Source: JAZBPO01 sp963691775 (lineage in GTDB: Bacteria; Pseudomonadota; Gammaproteobacteria; Pseudomonadales; Azotimanducaceae). From it: 64,000 bases of DNA. Shown here in pieces: positions 56,089 to 64,000 of this stretch. The notes under the pieces were generated by a model, which was not told the DNA's origin, did no database searches, and was given only the letters and a program-made list of their open reading frames with translations. Each line of letters starts with the position of its first letter. Positions within the stretch are counted from its first letter, which is position 1. Position numbers and translations under genes: made by a program. The stretch covers positions 992,001 to 1,056,000 of the forward strand of contig OY829369.1 of assembly GCA_963691775.1 (NCBI GenBank). Direction: 5' to 3'.

Positions 56089-57254
56089 GCGCCATCGGCA
56101 TCGTCTTCGCGAAGGAAGTGCGGGACAACATTCGCGATCGTCGTACCCTGCTGTCAGCGCTGGGCGTTGCCGGGGGCGGCCCCCTTCTCTTCGTCGCACT
56201 CATGTCCTTCATTCTCGACACCGTGATCTCGGGCATCGAGGAGCCGATGGAGCTGGCGGTGGTTGGTGCCGAGCATGCGCCGAACCTCATCGAACGACTG
56301 GAGCGCAACGACGTCATCATCGTCGCAGGACCGGATGACCCGGCGCGGGCAGTCGCAGAGCGAGAGCACGACGTCGTGCTGGTGATTCCAGCGGCTTTCG
56401 CCGACGCCTGGCGAGCAGGAAGGCCTGCCGGCGTTCGCCTGATCTATGACAGCACGCGGCAGACGAGTTCGGAGCGCGACTATCGCCGGATAGCCGGTCT
56501 GCTGCAGCGCTTTTCTAAAGAAACGTCCGCGCAGCGCCTGCAGGTGCGGGGCATCGACTCGGGTATCCTGCGCCCAATCGCCGTACGCAGCTCCGACGTT
56601 GCCTCCCCTGCAGCGCGAGCCACCACGGCCCTCGGCATGATCCCCTACTTTCTCGTATTCGCCGTCTTCATGGGCGGTTTCTACCTGGCCATCGACACCA
56701 CGGCGGGCGAACGGGACCTGGGTTCACTGGAGCCTTTGCTTACGCTTCCGGTCGCTCGGGACGAACTGGCGCTCGGCAAGCTTGCGGCAACGGCACTCTT
56801 TTGCGTGCTCACGCTCATCCTGGCGACCTGCGCTTTTGCGCTCGCCATTCGCTTCGTACCGCTCTCGGAACTCGGCATGACGATCGATTTCGGCCCCTTG
56901 ACCGTACTGCGCATCATCGCCGCCGTCGCACCGCTCGCGCTGCTCGCATCGGCCCTGATGATGGTCGTTGCATCGTTCACGAAGAGTTTCAAGGAAGCTC
57001 AGTCCTGGTTGTCGCCAACGATTCTGATACCGACCATGCCATTGATCATCGTCGCGTTCCTCGCGCCCCAGGCGAATGCTATGACGATGCTCGTGCCATC
57101 GCTTAGCCAGGCGCTGCTCATAAACGAAGCGATCGCCGGCGCGCCCTTCGTAGTGGAGCACCTGCTTGTCTCGGCGGCGTCCACGCTGTTCCTGGGCGCC
57201 CTCGCGACCGCGGCCGCGGTCCGGCTTTACCGACGCGAGGCGCTGCTCGGCTGA
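56085..57254 (+). CDS. ABC-2 type permease, NatB-like
   Basis: 389 residues from the ATG at 56085 (ATGA overlap). A first membrane helix at about 28-45, a large extracytoplasmic domain (about 55-185), then about five helices including PYFLVFAVFMGGFYLAIDTTAGERDLGSLE, a hallmark of NatB/CPBP-adjacent exporters. Forms the channel for the preceding ATPase. Substrate unknown; the coupled hydrolase suggests a peptide-related substrate. Confidence 0.9.
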   Translation: MSAIGIVFAKEVRDNIRDRRTLLSALGVAGGGPLLFVALMSFILDTVISGIEEPMELAVVGAEHAPNLIERLERNDVIIVAGPDDPARAVAEREHDVVLVIPAAFADAWRAGRPAGVRLIYDSTRQTSSERDYRRIAGLLQRFSKETSAQRLQVRGIDSGILRPIAVRSSDVASPAARATTALGMIPYFLVFAVFMGGFYLAIDTTAGERDLGSLEPLLTLPVARDELALGKLAATALFCVLTLILATCAFALAIRFVPLSELGMTIDFGPLTVLRIIAAVAPLALLASALMMVVASFTKSFKEAQSWLSPTILIPTMPLIIVAFLAPQANAMTMLVPSLSQALLINEAIAGAPFVVEHLLVSAASTLFLGALATAAAVRLYRREALLG

Positions 57255-57257
57255 CGC

Positions 57258-58037
57258 TCAGCGAAAACCGCCGAGCCGCAGAAAACGCCGAGTGAGGACG
57301 GACTGGAAGAAAGGATCGAGCCAGCGATAGAGGCGACCGCTGATCGCGATCGGGTTGCCCCGGCCAACGGCCTTGATGCCATCCCTGACGACACCGTCGG
57401 CGTCGTACCAGATAAAGGCCGGTGTGGAGGCCTTGAGCTTCTGCTTGCCAGCTACGGCATGGAACTCGGTGTGCGTGAAACCCGGACACAGCGCGCACAC
57501 ATGTACGCCTTCCGCCTTCAGTTCACCATTCATGCCTTCCGAAAGCGCTATGAGATAGGCCTTGGTCGGACCGTAGCTGTGGTCGCCTGGGCGGATCATA
57601 CGACCTGCAACCGACGCTACATTGATGATGCGCCCGAAGCCCCGTTCGCGCATCAAAGGCGCGAAGAGGTGGCACATGTGCGCCACGGACGTGAGCATCA
57701 GTTCGAGGAAATCGGCATGCTGCGCGAAGCCAGGCTTCTCGAGCAGATTCGGTCCTGACGCGCCTGCATTGTTGATCAGCCAGTCGACCTGCCATCCAGC
57801 CGCTTCAATACGCTCGAAGATATGCTGAGGCGCATCTCGATTGCTCAAGTCCGCCTCAAGACATTGAACCTCGATGCCGTGCCGCACGCGCAGCGGTTGC
57901 GCAACCTGCTCGAGCCGATCGACGCGCCGTGCGACCAGCACCAGATTCATATCAAGGGCTGCAAGCTGACGCGCGAACTCGGCGCCGATCCCGGCAGACG
58001 CACCGGTAATCAACGCACAGCGACGTTTTTCGGACAT
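57258..58037 (-). CDS. Short-chain dehydrogenase/reductase
   Basis: 259 residues, Rossmann fold. Cofactor motif TGASAGIGAEFARQL (about 10-24), NNAG, catalytic Ser in INVASVAG and the YxxxK motif in SYGPTKAYL. The ARR after the second strand favours NADP. Similar to the YqjQ/DltE-like group. Substrate unknown. It ends 3 bp from the convergent permease gene. Confidence 0.92.
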   Translation of the reverse strand: MSEKRRCALITGASAGIGAEFARQLAALDMNLVLVARRVDRLEQVAQPLRVRHGIEVQCLEADLSNRDAPQHIFERIEAAGWQVDWLINNAGASGPNLLEKPGFAQHADFLELMLTSVAHMCHLFAPLMRERGFGRIINVASVAGRMIRPGDHSYGPTKAYLIALSEGMNGELKAEGVHVCALCPGFTHTEFHAVAGKQKLKASTPAFIWYDADGVVRDGIKAVGRGNPIAISGRLYRWLDPFFQSVLTRRFLRLGGFR

Positions 58038-58135
58038 GCAGACCCCGCTTCAGGACATCGAGACGATCACTCGGCCGCCCCATGCTACCCGCGCGCCGAC
58101 GACCCTGCAGACCGCCGGATCGCGCGTTCCAAATC

Positions 58136-59713
58136 TCAGGCCTCCGCGTCCTGCCTTTCCCAACTTTCCTTCTTCCGATAGATCGTCGACGGCGACACCT
58201 CGAGCATGCCCGCAGCGCGCGGAATGCTGCCTCCGCAATGCGCAATCGTGGCCTCGATGATCTGCCGCTCAAGAACGCGAAGCGGCACGCCCATGGGCAC
58301 CGGAAAGTCTGTCGGCACAGGCACCGGCGGTTCCGCCGCCGCGATCGCGACATTGCCTCGAGCGCCCCACGCAGGTGAGGACTCCGGATGCGGGATCGCC
58401 GCAACCGCCGCCTGAGCCGGTGCCGGCACGCCTCGCTCCCAATGATGCTGCGCTGGACCGGAATTCGAACGGGCGGGCGCGAGCGATGTGATGGGGGTAG
58501 ACCGCGGCATCTCGCGTACGGCGGCTGGAGGCGCCAGGCCTCTGACGGCGTCCGGCAACATCTGCGCCGAGATCGCCTCTCCCTCGTGCATCACGACCAC
58601 ACGCCGCATGACATTCTGCAGTTCGCGAACGTTACCCGGCCAGCCGTAGGACTCAAGCAGCGAAAGCGCGTCCGCTTCGAAGCCGGAGAAAGCCTTGCCC
58701 TCCTCCTTCGCAAAGCGCGCAAGGAACGCACTGGCAATACGCACTACGTCCTCCCCCCTGTCTCTGAGCGGCGGAAGCTGGATGGGTATGACGTTGAGGC
58801 GATAGTAGAGATCTTCCCGGAAGCGCCCCTCACGGACCTCTTGCTCGGGGTCGCGGTTGGTCGCGCAGATCACGCGAACGTCCACCTCCTCGGCCTTTGC
58901 GCTGCCAACTCGCTGGATGAATCCTGTCTGCAGGAAGCGCAGGAGCTTCGTCTGCAGCGGCAGCTCCATCTCGCAGACCTCATCAAGGAAGAGCGTCCCT
59001 CCACTGGCGAGGCTGGCGGCACCGTCCCGATTCGCCGTCGCGCCTGTAAAGGCGCCCTTCAGATGCCCGAAAAGCTCCGATTCCATGAGCTCGCCGGGAA
59101 TCGCCCCGCAGTTGATGGCAATGAATGGCCGTGCCTTGCGCGGACCGCTGCGGTGGATGGCCTCAGCGCACACCTCCTTGCCGGTTCCGGACTCACCCGT
59201 GATGAACACGGTCGCTTTCGATGCGGCAACGTTTTCGATGGCGCTGTAGACCACCTGCATGGCCGGCGCGCTGCCTACGAAACCACAAAAGGATTCGCGC
59301 CCTAGGCCGCGGCGGATGGTGCTGAGTTCGCTCTGCAGCGTGGTTCGCTCGAGCGCGTTCCGGACGGTGGTAACGAGGCGCGCGTGGGCAACGGGCTTGA
59401 CGAGGAAGTCCCACGCCCCGAGGCGCGTTGCCTCGAGTGCGGTCTCGTCCGAGTCATCGGCCGTGACCACAATGACGCTCGACTCGGGTGAAACCTCATT
59501 GATGTGCGCGAGGATTTCAAGGCCGTGACCATCTGGCAGATACATATCGAGAATGACCGCGGCGTAGCGGCGCATGGTGACCGCATACATGGCATCGGCT
59601 GCCGTACCGACGGTCTCAACCTCGAGCCCTTCATTCCGCAGGTGACTCGCGTACGCGAACGCGAGCGTTGCCGTATCCTCGACCAGCAACAGTCGAATGT
59701 CCTGGGCGCTCAT
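58136..59713 (-). CDS. Sigma-54-dependent response regulator, LuxO/HnoC-like
   Basis: 525 residues. Receiver (about 5-120) with acceptor Asp in VILDMYLPDGHG; AAA+ domain (about 145-380) with Walker A GESGTGKE, the sigma-54 loop GAFTGA and Walker B GGTLFLDEV; Fis-type HTH at the C-terminus (IIEATIAHCGGSIPRAAGML). The ATG overlaps the hybrid kinase stop (ATGA). It is the likely output of the NO phosphorelay, activating sigma-54 promoters. Confidence 0.93.
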   Translation of the reverse strand: MSAQDIRLLLVEDTATLAFAYASHLRNEGLEVETVGTAADAMYAVTMRRYAAVILDMYLPDGHGLEILAHINEVSPESSVIVVTADDSDETALEATRLGAWDFLVKPVAHARLVTTVRNALERTTLQSELSTIRRGLGRESFCGFVGSAPAMQVVYSAIENVAASKATVFITGESGTGKEVCAEAIHRSGPRKARPFIAINCGAIPGELMESELFGHLKGAFTGATANRDGAASLASGGTLFLDEVCEMELPLQTKLLRFLQTGFIQRVGSAKAEEVDVRVICATNRDPEQEVREGRFREDLYYRLNVIPIQLPPLRDRGEDVVRIASAFLARFAKEEGKAFSGFEADALSLLESYGWPGNVRELQNVMRRVVVMHEGEAISAQMLPDAVRGLAPPAAVREMPRSTPITSLAPARSNSGPAQHHWERGVPAPAQAAVAAIPHPESSPAWGARGNVAIAAAEPPVPVPTDFPVPMGVPLRVLERQIIEATIAHCGGSIPRAAGMLEVSPSTIYRKKESWERQDAEA

Positions 59714-61917
59714 GCAGCGGACTCCTCACGCAAGGTTGCAAAGTGCACAAGGGTCGCGCTGAGCACGCGCTGCAGATCATCGTGCCGCGCAAGGGCGCCG
59801 TCGACGTCGCCGCAGCGCGCGGACTGCTCCATGTCCTTGGCGATGTCCGCAAGGGCGTGGGCTCCGAGGCTGCCGGACAAGCCCTTGATTGCGTGCACTG
59901 CGCTCGCGAGCTCATCTGCATCGCGCGCCGCCGCACCCGCTGACGTACGCTCGGACGCACAGCGGAGGTCCTCGTCGAGCTTGCCGAGCAGCTCCTCCAT
60001 CTGCTCGGTGCCGAGGGCCCTCGCGAACTCCTCGAGCACGGTGCCGTCGACGATGTCGGACGGTGCCTGAGATTCATCGGCGATCGTCATGGTGTCTTCC
60101 TCGTCAGGAACGGTGGGCGCGAGCATCGCGGCCATAGCTGCGTGCAGCGCATCGCGCTCCAGCGGCTTGGTAACGAACGCATCCATACCCGCGGCGACGA
60201 AGCGCGCGCGGTCCTCCTCCATTGCATAGGCGGTTACGCCCACGATCGGAATCTTCGCTATCTCGTCCGCGCGCGCTCGAATGCGCCGCGTCGCTTCCAC
60301 TCCGTCCATCTCCGGCATGGATACATCCATGAGCACGATGTCGAAGGGACGCTCGGAAACCGCCTCCAGCGCATAGAGCCCGTTCGAAGCAATCTCCACG
60401 CTGCAGTCGAAGTTCGTGACCATATGTTCCGCAATCATCTGATTGGTCGGCACGTCCTCTGCCAGGAGCACGCGCGGACGCCGGCCAAACAGCTGCGAGA
60501 GGGGTGCCAGATCGGCGCGCCCCTGACGCGACGCCTCCGACTCGACGGCCTGCAGCGGCAACCGCAGCCAGAAGCAGGAACCAACGCCCTCCGCACTCGT
60601 GACCCCCATGCTGCCGTCCATCAGAGTCGCAAGCTGACGCGAGATTGCGAGGCCGAGACCCGTCCCCGAGGCCCCCGATGCACCCGGGTCTCCAAGCTGC
60701 GAGAACTCCCGGAACAGCAAGCGCTGCTTGTTGCGGGGAATGCCGACGCCGGTGTCCTGCACCTCGATGATGACCGTCGTGCGACCGTCCACGGCCGAAG
60801 GATGTTCGCGCTCGACATCGACGCGAACAGTGATCTCACCTTTGAACGTGAACTTGATCGCATTCGAGACGAGATTGTTGACGATCTGACGGATGCGCGC
60901 CGAGTCACCCTTGACCTGCTCTGGCACGCTCTCGTCGATACGGACATTGAGCGCGAGGCCCTTCTGATCCGCGAGTGGCTGCCAGAACCTGCAGGCACCT
61001 TCGATCGAGCTCACGAAACCGAACGCGACTTCTTCCAGCTCAAGGCGGCCCGCCTCCATCTTGGAGAGATCGAGGATGTCGTTGAGGATCGTTCGCAGGT
61101 TCTCGCCGCTTGCGCGCGCAGTGTCGACGATGCGCTTCTGGTCTTCGTCGAGCTGCGTGTCCTCGAGCATATGCAGGGTGCCGAGGATTCCGTTCATGGG
61201 CGTTCGAATCTCGTGACTCATCATCGCTAGGAACCGCGATTTGGTCTTGCTTGCTGCCTGCGCCGCATCTCGAGCGTTGGCAAGCTCGTCGCGGGTGTGC
61301 TCAAGCTCGCGCACGCGCGCTTCGATGATGCGCCGATTCTCCTCCGCATCGATCTCGGCGAGCTTGTCCGCAGTGACATCGCGAACGGCGCCGATGACGT
61401 ATTCGATCTCGCTCTCGCCGCGCGAAACCGCTTCCGCGTAGCCTCGGATCCAACGCACCTCGCCCCGCGGCGTGATCACGCGATGCTCGACGCGATACTC
61501 GCGATGCAGCTCGAGCATGTCGTCGATCGATTCCTGAATGTAATCGGCGATCCGTTCGCGGTCCTCGGGATGCACGAGGGAGAGATAGCGCTCGAAAGTA
61601 AGCGCTTCCTGTTCGGAATCCACCCCGAGGACGTGATAGGTCCCTTCAGACCAGGTGATGAGTTCAGCCCGTATGTCCCAGATCAGCGTACCGAATCGTG
61701 CGAGGCGCTGAGCGTTCAAGAGCTCGAGCGTTTTGAAGTCGACCTGCTTCTCCAACGACTCGGCAATTTCGGCGAGGCGGGAGTTCGCGTCGTAGAGCTC
61801 ACGGCTCTTCGACATCAGCAGATTCTCGGCCTCATCCCGCGCGCGGCGTTCCCGAGCCAGACGGCGCTTTAGGCGCGCAATCTCGCGCTCAGCATCAGGC
61901 AGTGATGGGACGGACAT
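59710..61917 (-). CDS. Hybrid sensor histidine kinase with PAS, receiver and HPt domains
   Basis: 735 residues from the ATG at 61917, overlapping the H-NOX gene end by 23 bp. A coiled coil at the start, a PAS domain (about 65-190), HisKA with MMSHEIRTPMNG, ATPase with NAIKFT and DTGVGIP, a receiver with acceptor Asp in IVLMDVSMPEMDG, and a C-terminal HPt with HAIKGLSGSLGA. No membrane helices. It is the partner of the H-NOX sensor, whose NO-bound form is expected to change kinase activity. Phosphate could pass through its own receiver and HPt to the sigma-54 regulator. Confidence 0.92.
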   Translation of the reverse strand: MSVPSLPDAEREIARLKRRLARERRARDEAENLLMSKSRELYDANSRLAEIAESLEKQVDFKTLELLNAQRLARFGTLIWDIRAELITWSEGTYHVLGVDSEQEALTFERYLSLVHPEDRERIADYIQESIDDMLELHREYRVEHRVITPRGEVRWIRGYAEAVSRGESEIEYVIGAVRDVTADKLAEIDAEENRRIIEARVRELEHTRDELANARDAAQAASKTKSRFLAMMSHEIRTPMNGILGTLHMLEDTQLDEDQKRIVDTARASGENLRTILNDILDLSKMEAGRLELEEVAFGFVSSIEGACRFWQPLADQKGLALNVRIDESVPEQVKGDSARIRQIVNNLVSNAIKFTFKGEITVRVDVEREHPSAVDGRTTVIIEVQDTGVGIPRNKQRLLFREFSQLGDPGASGASGTGLGLAISRQLATLMDGSMGVTSAEGVGSCFWLRLPLQAVESEASRQGRADLAPLSQLFGRRPRVLLAEDVPTNQMIAEHMVTNFDCSVEIASNGLYALEAVSERPFDIVLMDVSMPEMDGVEATRRIRARADEIAKIPIVGVTAYAMEEDRARFVAAGMDAFVTKPLERDALHAAMAAMLAPTVPDEEDTMTIADESQAPSDIVDGTVLEEFARALGTEQMEELLGKLDEDLRCASERTSAGAAARDADELASAVHAIKGLSGSLGAHALADIAKDMEQSARCGDVDGALARHDDLQRVLSATLVHFATLREESAA

Positions 61918-62449
61918 GAAACCGTGCACTCCGGCCATCTTCGGACGCTTCGAGCCGTTCGATGACGTAGTCGCCACCATATTCCTCAATACAGCCTTCG
62001 ATCAGCCCCTGGGCAAGCATTGCCATCGGCCGATGAGAGCTGTACTCAACGTGCATTGACTCTCCATCGGGCAGTTGCTCGCGCTGCGTTGCAATGCGCG
62101 GCGTCCGCGCCTCGGAATAGAGCTTGCGCACCTCGATGTGGATGTGGTCTTCGACGCGTTCCAGAAACTCCATGGCCGTCGTCACATCACCGAAGAAGTT
62201 GGGATAAAGCACCTTGAAGCGACCGAACAACTCCCGACCGAACGACGTCACCATGGTGGCCGGGTCCTCGCCTAGGACCTCCGCAGCGCGCACAACCAGC
62301 ATGAGGGCCTCATCGTGCGGATAATTGCCCACCGCCGTCCATGCACCATCATGGTCGAATCCGATGCTTGCCAAGACTTCATCCACCACGTCCTCCGAGT
62401 GGTGGCGCTCGATGAATCCGGTCAATTCCGTGAACACGAGTCCGAGCAC
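61895..62449 (-). CDS. H-NOX (heme nitric oxide-binding) sensor protein
   Basis: 184 residues from the GTG at 62449, with AGGGGA about 7 bases upstream; the frame runs on to 62515 but the fold starts at VLGLVFTEL. The proximal heme ligand is the His of HIHIEVRKL (about H104) and the heme propionate motif YxSxR is YSSHR (136-140). Stand-alone H-NOX proteins of this type bind NO and report it to a kinase in the same operon. First gene of a three-gene operon. Confidence 0.93.
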   Translation of the reverse strand: MLGLVFTELTGFIERHHSEDVVDEVLASIGFDHDGAWTAVGNYPHDEALMLVVRAAEVLGEDPATMVTSFGRELFGRFKVLYPNFFGDVTTAMEFLERVEDHIHIEVRKLYSEARTPRIATQREQLPDGESMHVEYSSHRPMAMLAQGLIEGCIEEYGGDYVIERLEASEDGRSARFHVRPITA

Positions 62450-63219
62450 GTCCTTTCCCCTGTGCAGCGGCGCATAGCGCCCGCCAAGTGTCCCATCGCC
62501 GCACCGCAGTGCCACGCCTCACTCACTCATGGCCACGGCGCTCAGGCCGCGTCGTTGCCTTCCCGAATCGGGCCTCGTTGCTCACCGCCGAAGCATCCGT
62601 GCGCGACAGTAACCAGACGATACCGATGCCCCGAATACGCGCTGCGCGTCCCGTCGTTCACCATCCGGCGACCTCGATTACCCCGGCGCAGAAATGGATC
62701 GTTCTTCGCGACGGGTTGACAGAGGCTGTAGACGCCAATGCGGCGGATCGCACACGCCGCCCGTACGCACTCAAGCCGTTCGCGCCTGAAGCGCTGCTCG
62801 GGCGCCGTTTTCGCGACCGGTACGGATATGCACACGAGGCGCACGGCACCTTCGAAGAGTATGTCAACGATGCGGGATGAGGCGGGCGCCTGAAACGCGT
62901 GTCCACCGGCGCCGCGTCCGATCGTGTGTGTGTGACCAACGTCTGTAGGCGAGAAATCGCGCAGCCGCGCAGCGGTCGGGCCTGCCTGATCCTCAAGGCG
63001 CCCGAGCCGTCTGGAGAAGTCCTCGCCGCGTTGGCGCCGGCCCGTTCGCGAATAGCGATCATCGCGCGGGCCCATCGCACCCTGCGACCACCAGCGTAGG
63101 GCACGCTCGTGAACCACGTCCGGGCGAAGACAGCGCCGGCGACGATTTCGCGCCTTTGGCGACAACCAGCGCACACGACTGGCCAATGAACCTTGGGTTG
63201 CCGATACCAAGTTCGCGCA
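62450..63219. other. Gap with at most a doubtful small gene
   Basis: 770 bp between the REC-HPt gene and the H-NOX operon. It should contain the H-NOX promoter. A plus-strand frame from the ATG at 62626 to 62880 encodes 84 residues (ending GRRFRDRYGYAHEAHGTFEE) with fairly normal composition, but I recognise nothing in it. The larger frames on the minus strand are Arg-rich. Confidence 0.4.
62626..62880 (+). CDS. Doubtful small ORF
   Basis: 84 residues, no recognised domain and no strong ribosome site. Kept at low confidence because the C-terminal half (YALKPFAPEALLGRRF) has a mix of residues more like a real protein than the frames around it. Confidence 0.2.
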   Translation: MPRIRAARPVVHHPATSITPAQKWIVLRDGLTEAVDANAADRTRRPYALKPFAPEALLGRRFRDRYGYAHEAHGTFEEYVNDAG

Positions 63220-63975
63220 TCAAACAGTGCCTCCAGGTAGGACGTTATCACGCGCGCGTCGGTCTTCGGCGATGTTTAGCTCGTCTACGGAGCGGCCAAG
63301 ACAGTCGTCCAGACGCTCCCAGGCGGCAAGCGTCAGCTGCGGGTCACTCCCCTTCAGGGCCGAAGACAAGGTCTTCGCAATCTGTCCGACTTCAGGCAGG
63401 TCAAAGTGGACCGCGGTACCGCACAGACGATGAAGGATACTGCGCACGCGCGCCGGGTCCGAAGGCTCGCCGCCACTGCGAAAGAACTCGGACAGCGCAA
63501 AGCGCTGTTCGGCTAGGAACTGCAGGTAACGCCAGCGCAGAACAGTCACGTCGTCCTCCAGCCGCACTGGCTGCGGGGTCGGCGCCATGCGCTGGGTGCG
63601 TTCAAGGATGAACTCGGCGACGCGGTCGACGAGATCGTCCGCCGAACCCTTGTCCAATATCCCTGAAAGTCCGGCACGCTCACAGCGCATGCGCGTGTCT
63701 TCATCGTCACTGGCCGTAAAGGCGACACAGCACTGCGGGCCGAGGCTTTCCGCAAGCGTCAGACCATCTACGTCCGGCAGACCGAGATCAAGACAGACGA
63801 GGTCCGGACGTCGCGCTGTCGGCAACAGCGCACGCACCTCGGCACCATCCGCTGCCTCTACGACATCGGCGCCGGCGTGGCGAAGACGCGTGGCCACCAG
63901 GGCACGCAGCGACGAGACATCCTCGACCACCCAGACGCAATAGCCCGCGAGGGGCCCTTGTTCGAGGCCGCTCAC
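63220..63975 (-). CDS. Receiver plus HPt protein
   Basis: 251 residues (GTG start). Receiver (about 10-125) with acceptor Asp in LVCLDLGLPDVDG and a conserved Lys in LDKGSADDL. The C-terminal helical part (about 140-240) has HRLCGTAVHFDLPEVG, an HPt signature with the phospho-His at its start. No output DNA-binding domain. The same strand as the H-NOX operon and 770 bp upstream, so a link to that phosphorelay is plausible but unproven. Confidence 0.85.
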   Translation of the reverse strand: MSGLEQGPLAGYCVWVVEDVSSLRALVATRLRHAGADVVEAADGAEVRALLPTARRPDLVCLDLGLPDVDGLTLAESLGPQCCVAFTASDDEDTRMRCERAGLSGILDKGSADDLVDRVAEFILERTQRMAPTPQPVRLEDDVTVLRWRYLQFLAEQRFALSEFFRSGGEPSDPARVRSILHRLCGTAVHFDLPEVGQIAKTLSSALKGSDPQLTLAAWERLDDCLGRSVDELNIAEDRRARDNVLPGGTV

Positions 63976-64000
63976 TCGCCACGGCCCGGCGTGATGCGCG

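Noticed and set aside
62542..63251. Minus-strand frames between the H-NOX and REC-HPt genes
   Set aside because: Arg-rich, low protein likeness, mutually overlapping.

Overview
The window is high-GC, gene-dense DNA from a proteobacterium. The complete recC-recB-recD operon, a high-potential iron-sulfur protein, an Ada-type alkylation-repair regulator, an OmpR/EnvZ-type pair and an H-NOX nitric-oxide sensory operon suggest a gammaproteobacterium. I cannot name the genus from sequence alone. Genes are tightly packed, often with start/stop overlaps, and some use GTG starts.

Layout. Positions 2-10867 hold a two-partner secretion cluster: a giant repeat-rich exoprotein cut by the left edge, its outer-membrane TpsB transporter, and a FecR-domain protein with a long Asp/Gly/Ser repeat tail. 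Next come a DUF427 protein, an AI-2E family permease, a heptamer repeat and an inverted-order Rieske protein. The Rieske gene diverges from a coupled arsenic operon (arsR-arsI-arsC-acr3, 14579-16783) that has a perfect operator at the arsR start. RecD, RecB and RecC follow on the minus strand behind a P1-family peptidase. From 26.8 to 35.8 kb there are a methyltransferase, an EnvZ/OmpR-like pair, a fatty acid hydroxylase, an EF-hand protein, a membrane protein/HTH pair with palindromic sites, an ornithine cyclodeaminase-like protein and an enoyl-CoA hydratase. From 35.9 to 40.2 kb is a poorly characterised exported/membrane group that includes a DUF4331 protein and a duplicated lipoprotein. 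A tRNA-Val (41292-41368) precedes mostly metabolic genes and an RsmF-like rRNA methyltransferase.

The 1.5 kb between the methyltransferase and a tRNA-Leu (50825-50909) has no convincing gene but is full of strong hairpins. Three of them have unrelated stems, two with G-T in place of a Watson-Crick pair, capping the same 15-nt loop. They lie downstream of an AT-rich block and a TTGACA promoter. This is the best candidate for an undescribed structured RNA.

The right part holds a SnoaL-like protein, HiPIP, Ada, an exported TAP-type hydrolase, an ABC exporter, a short-chain dehydrogenase and a nitric-oxide phosphorelay: an H-NOX sensor, a hybrid kinase with receiver and HPt domains, and a sigma-54 activator, with a separate REC-HPt protein upstream.
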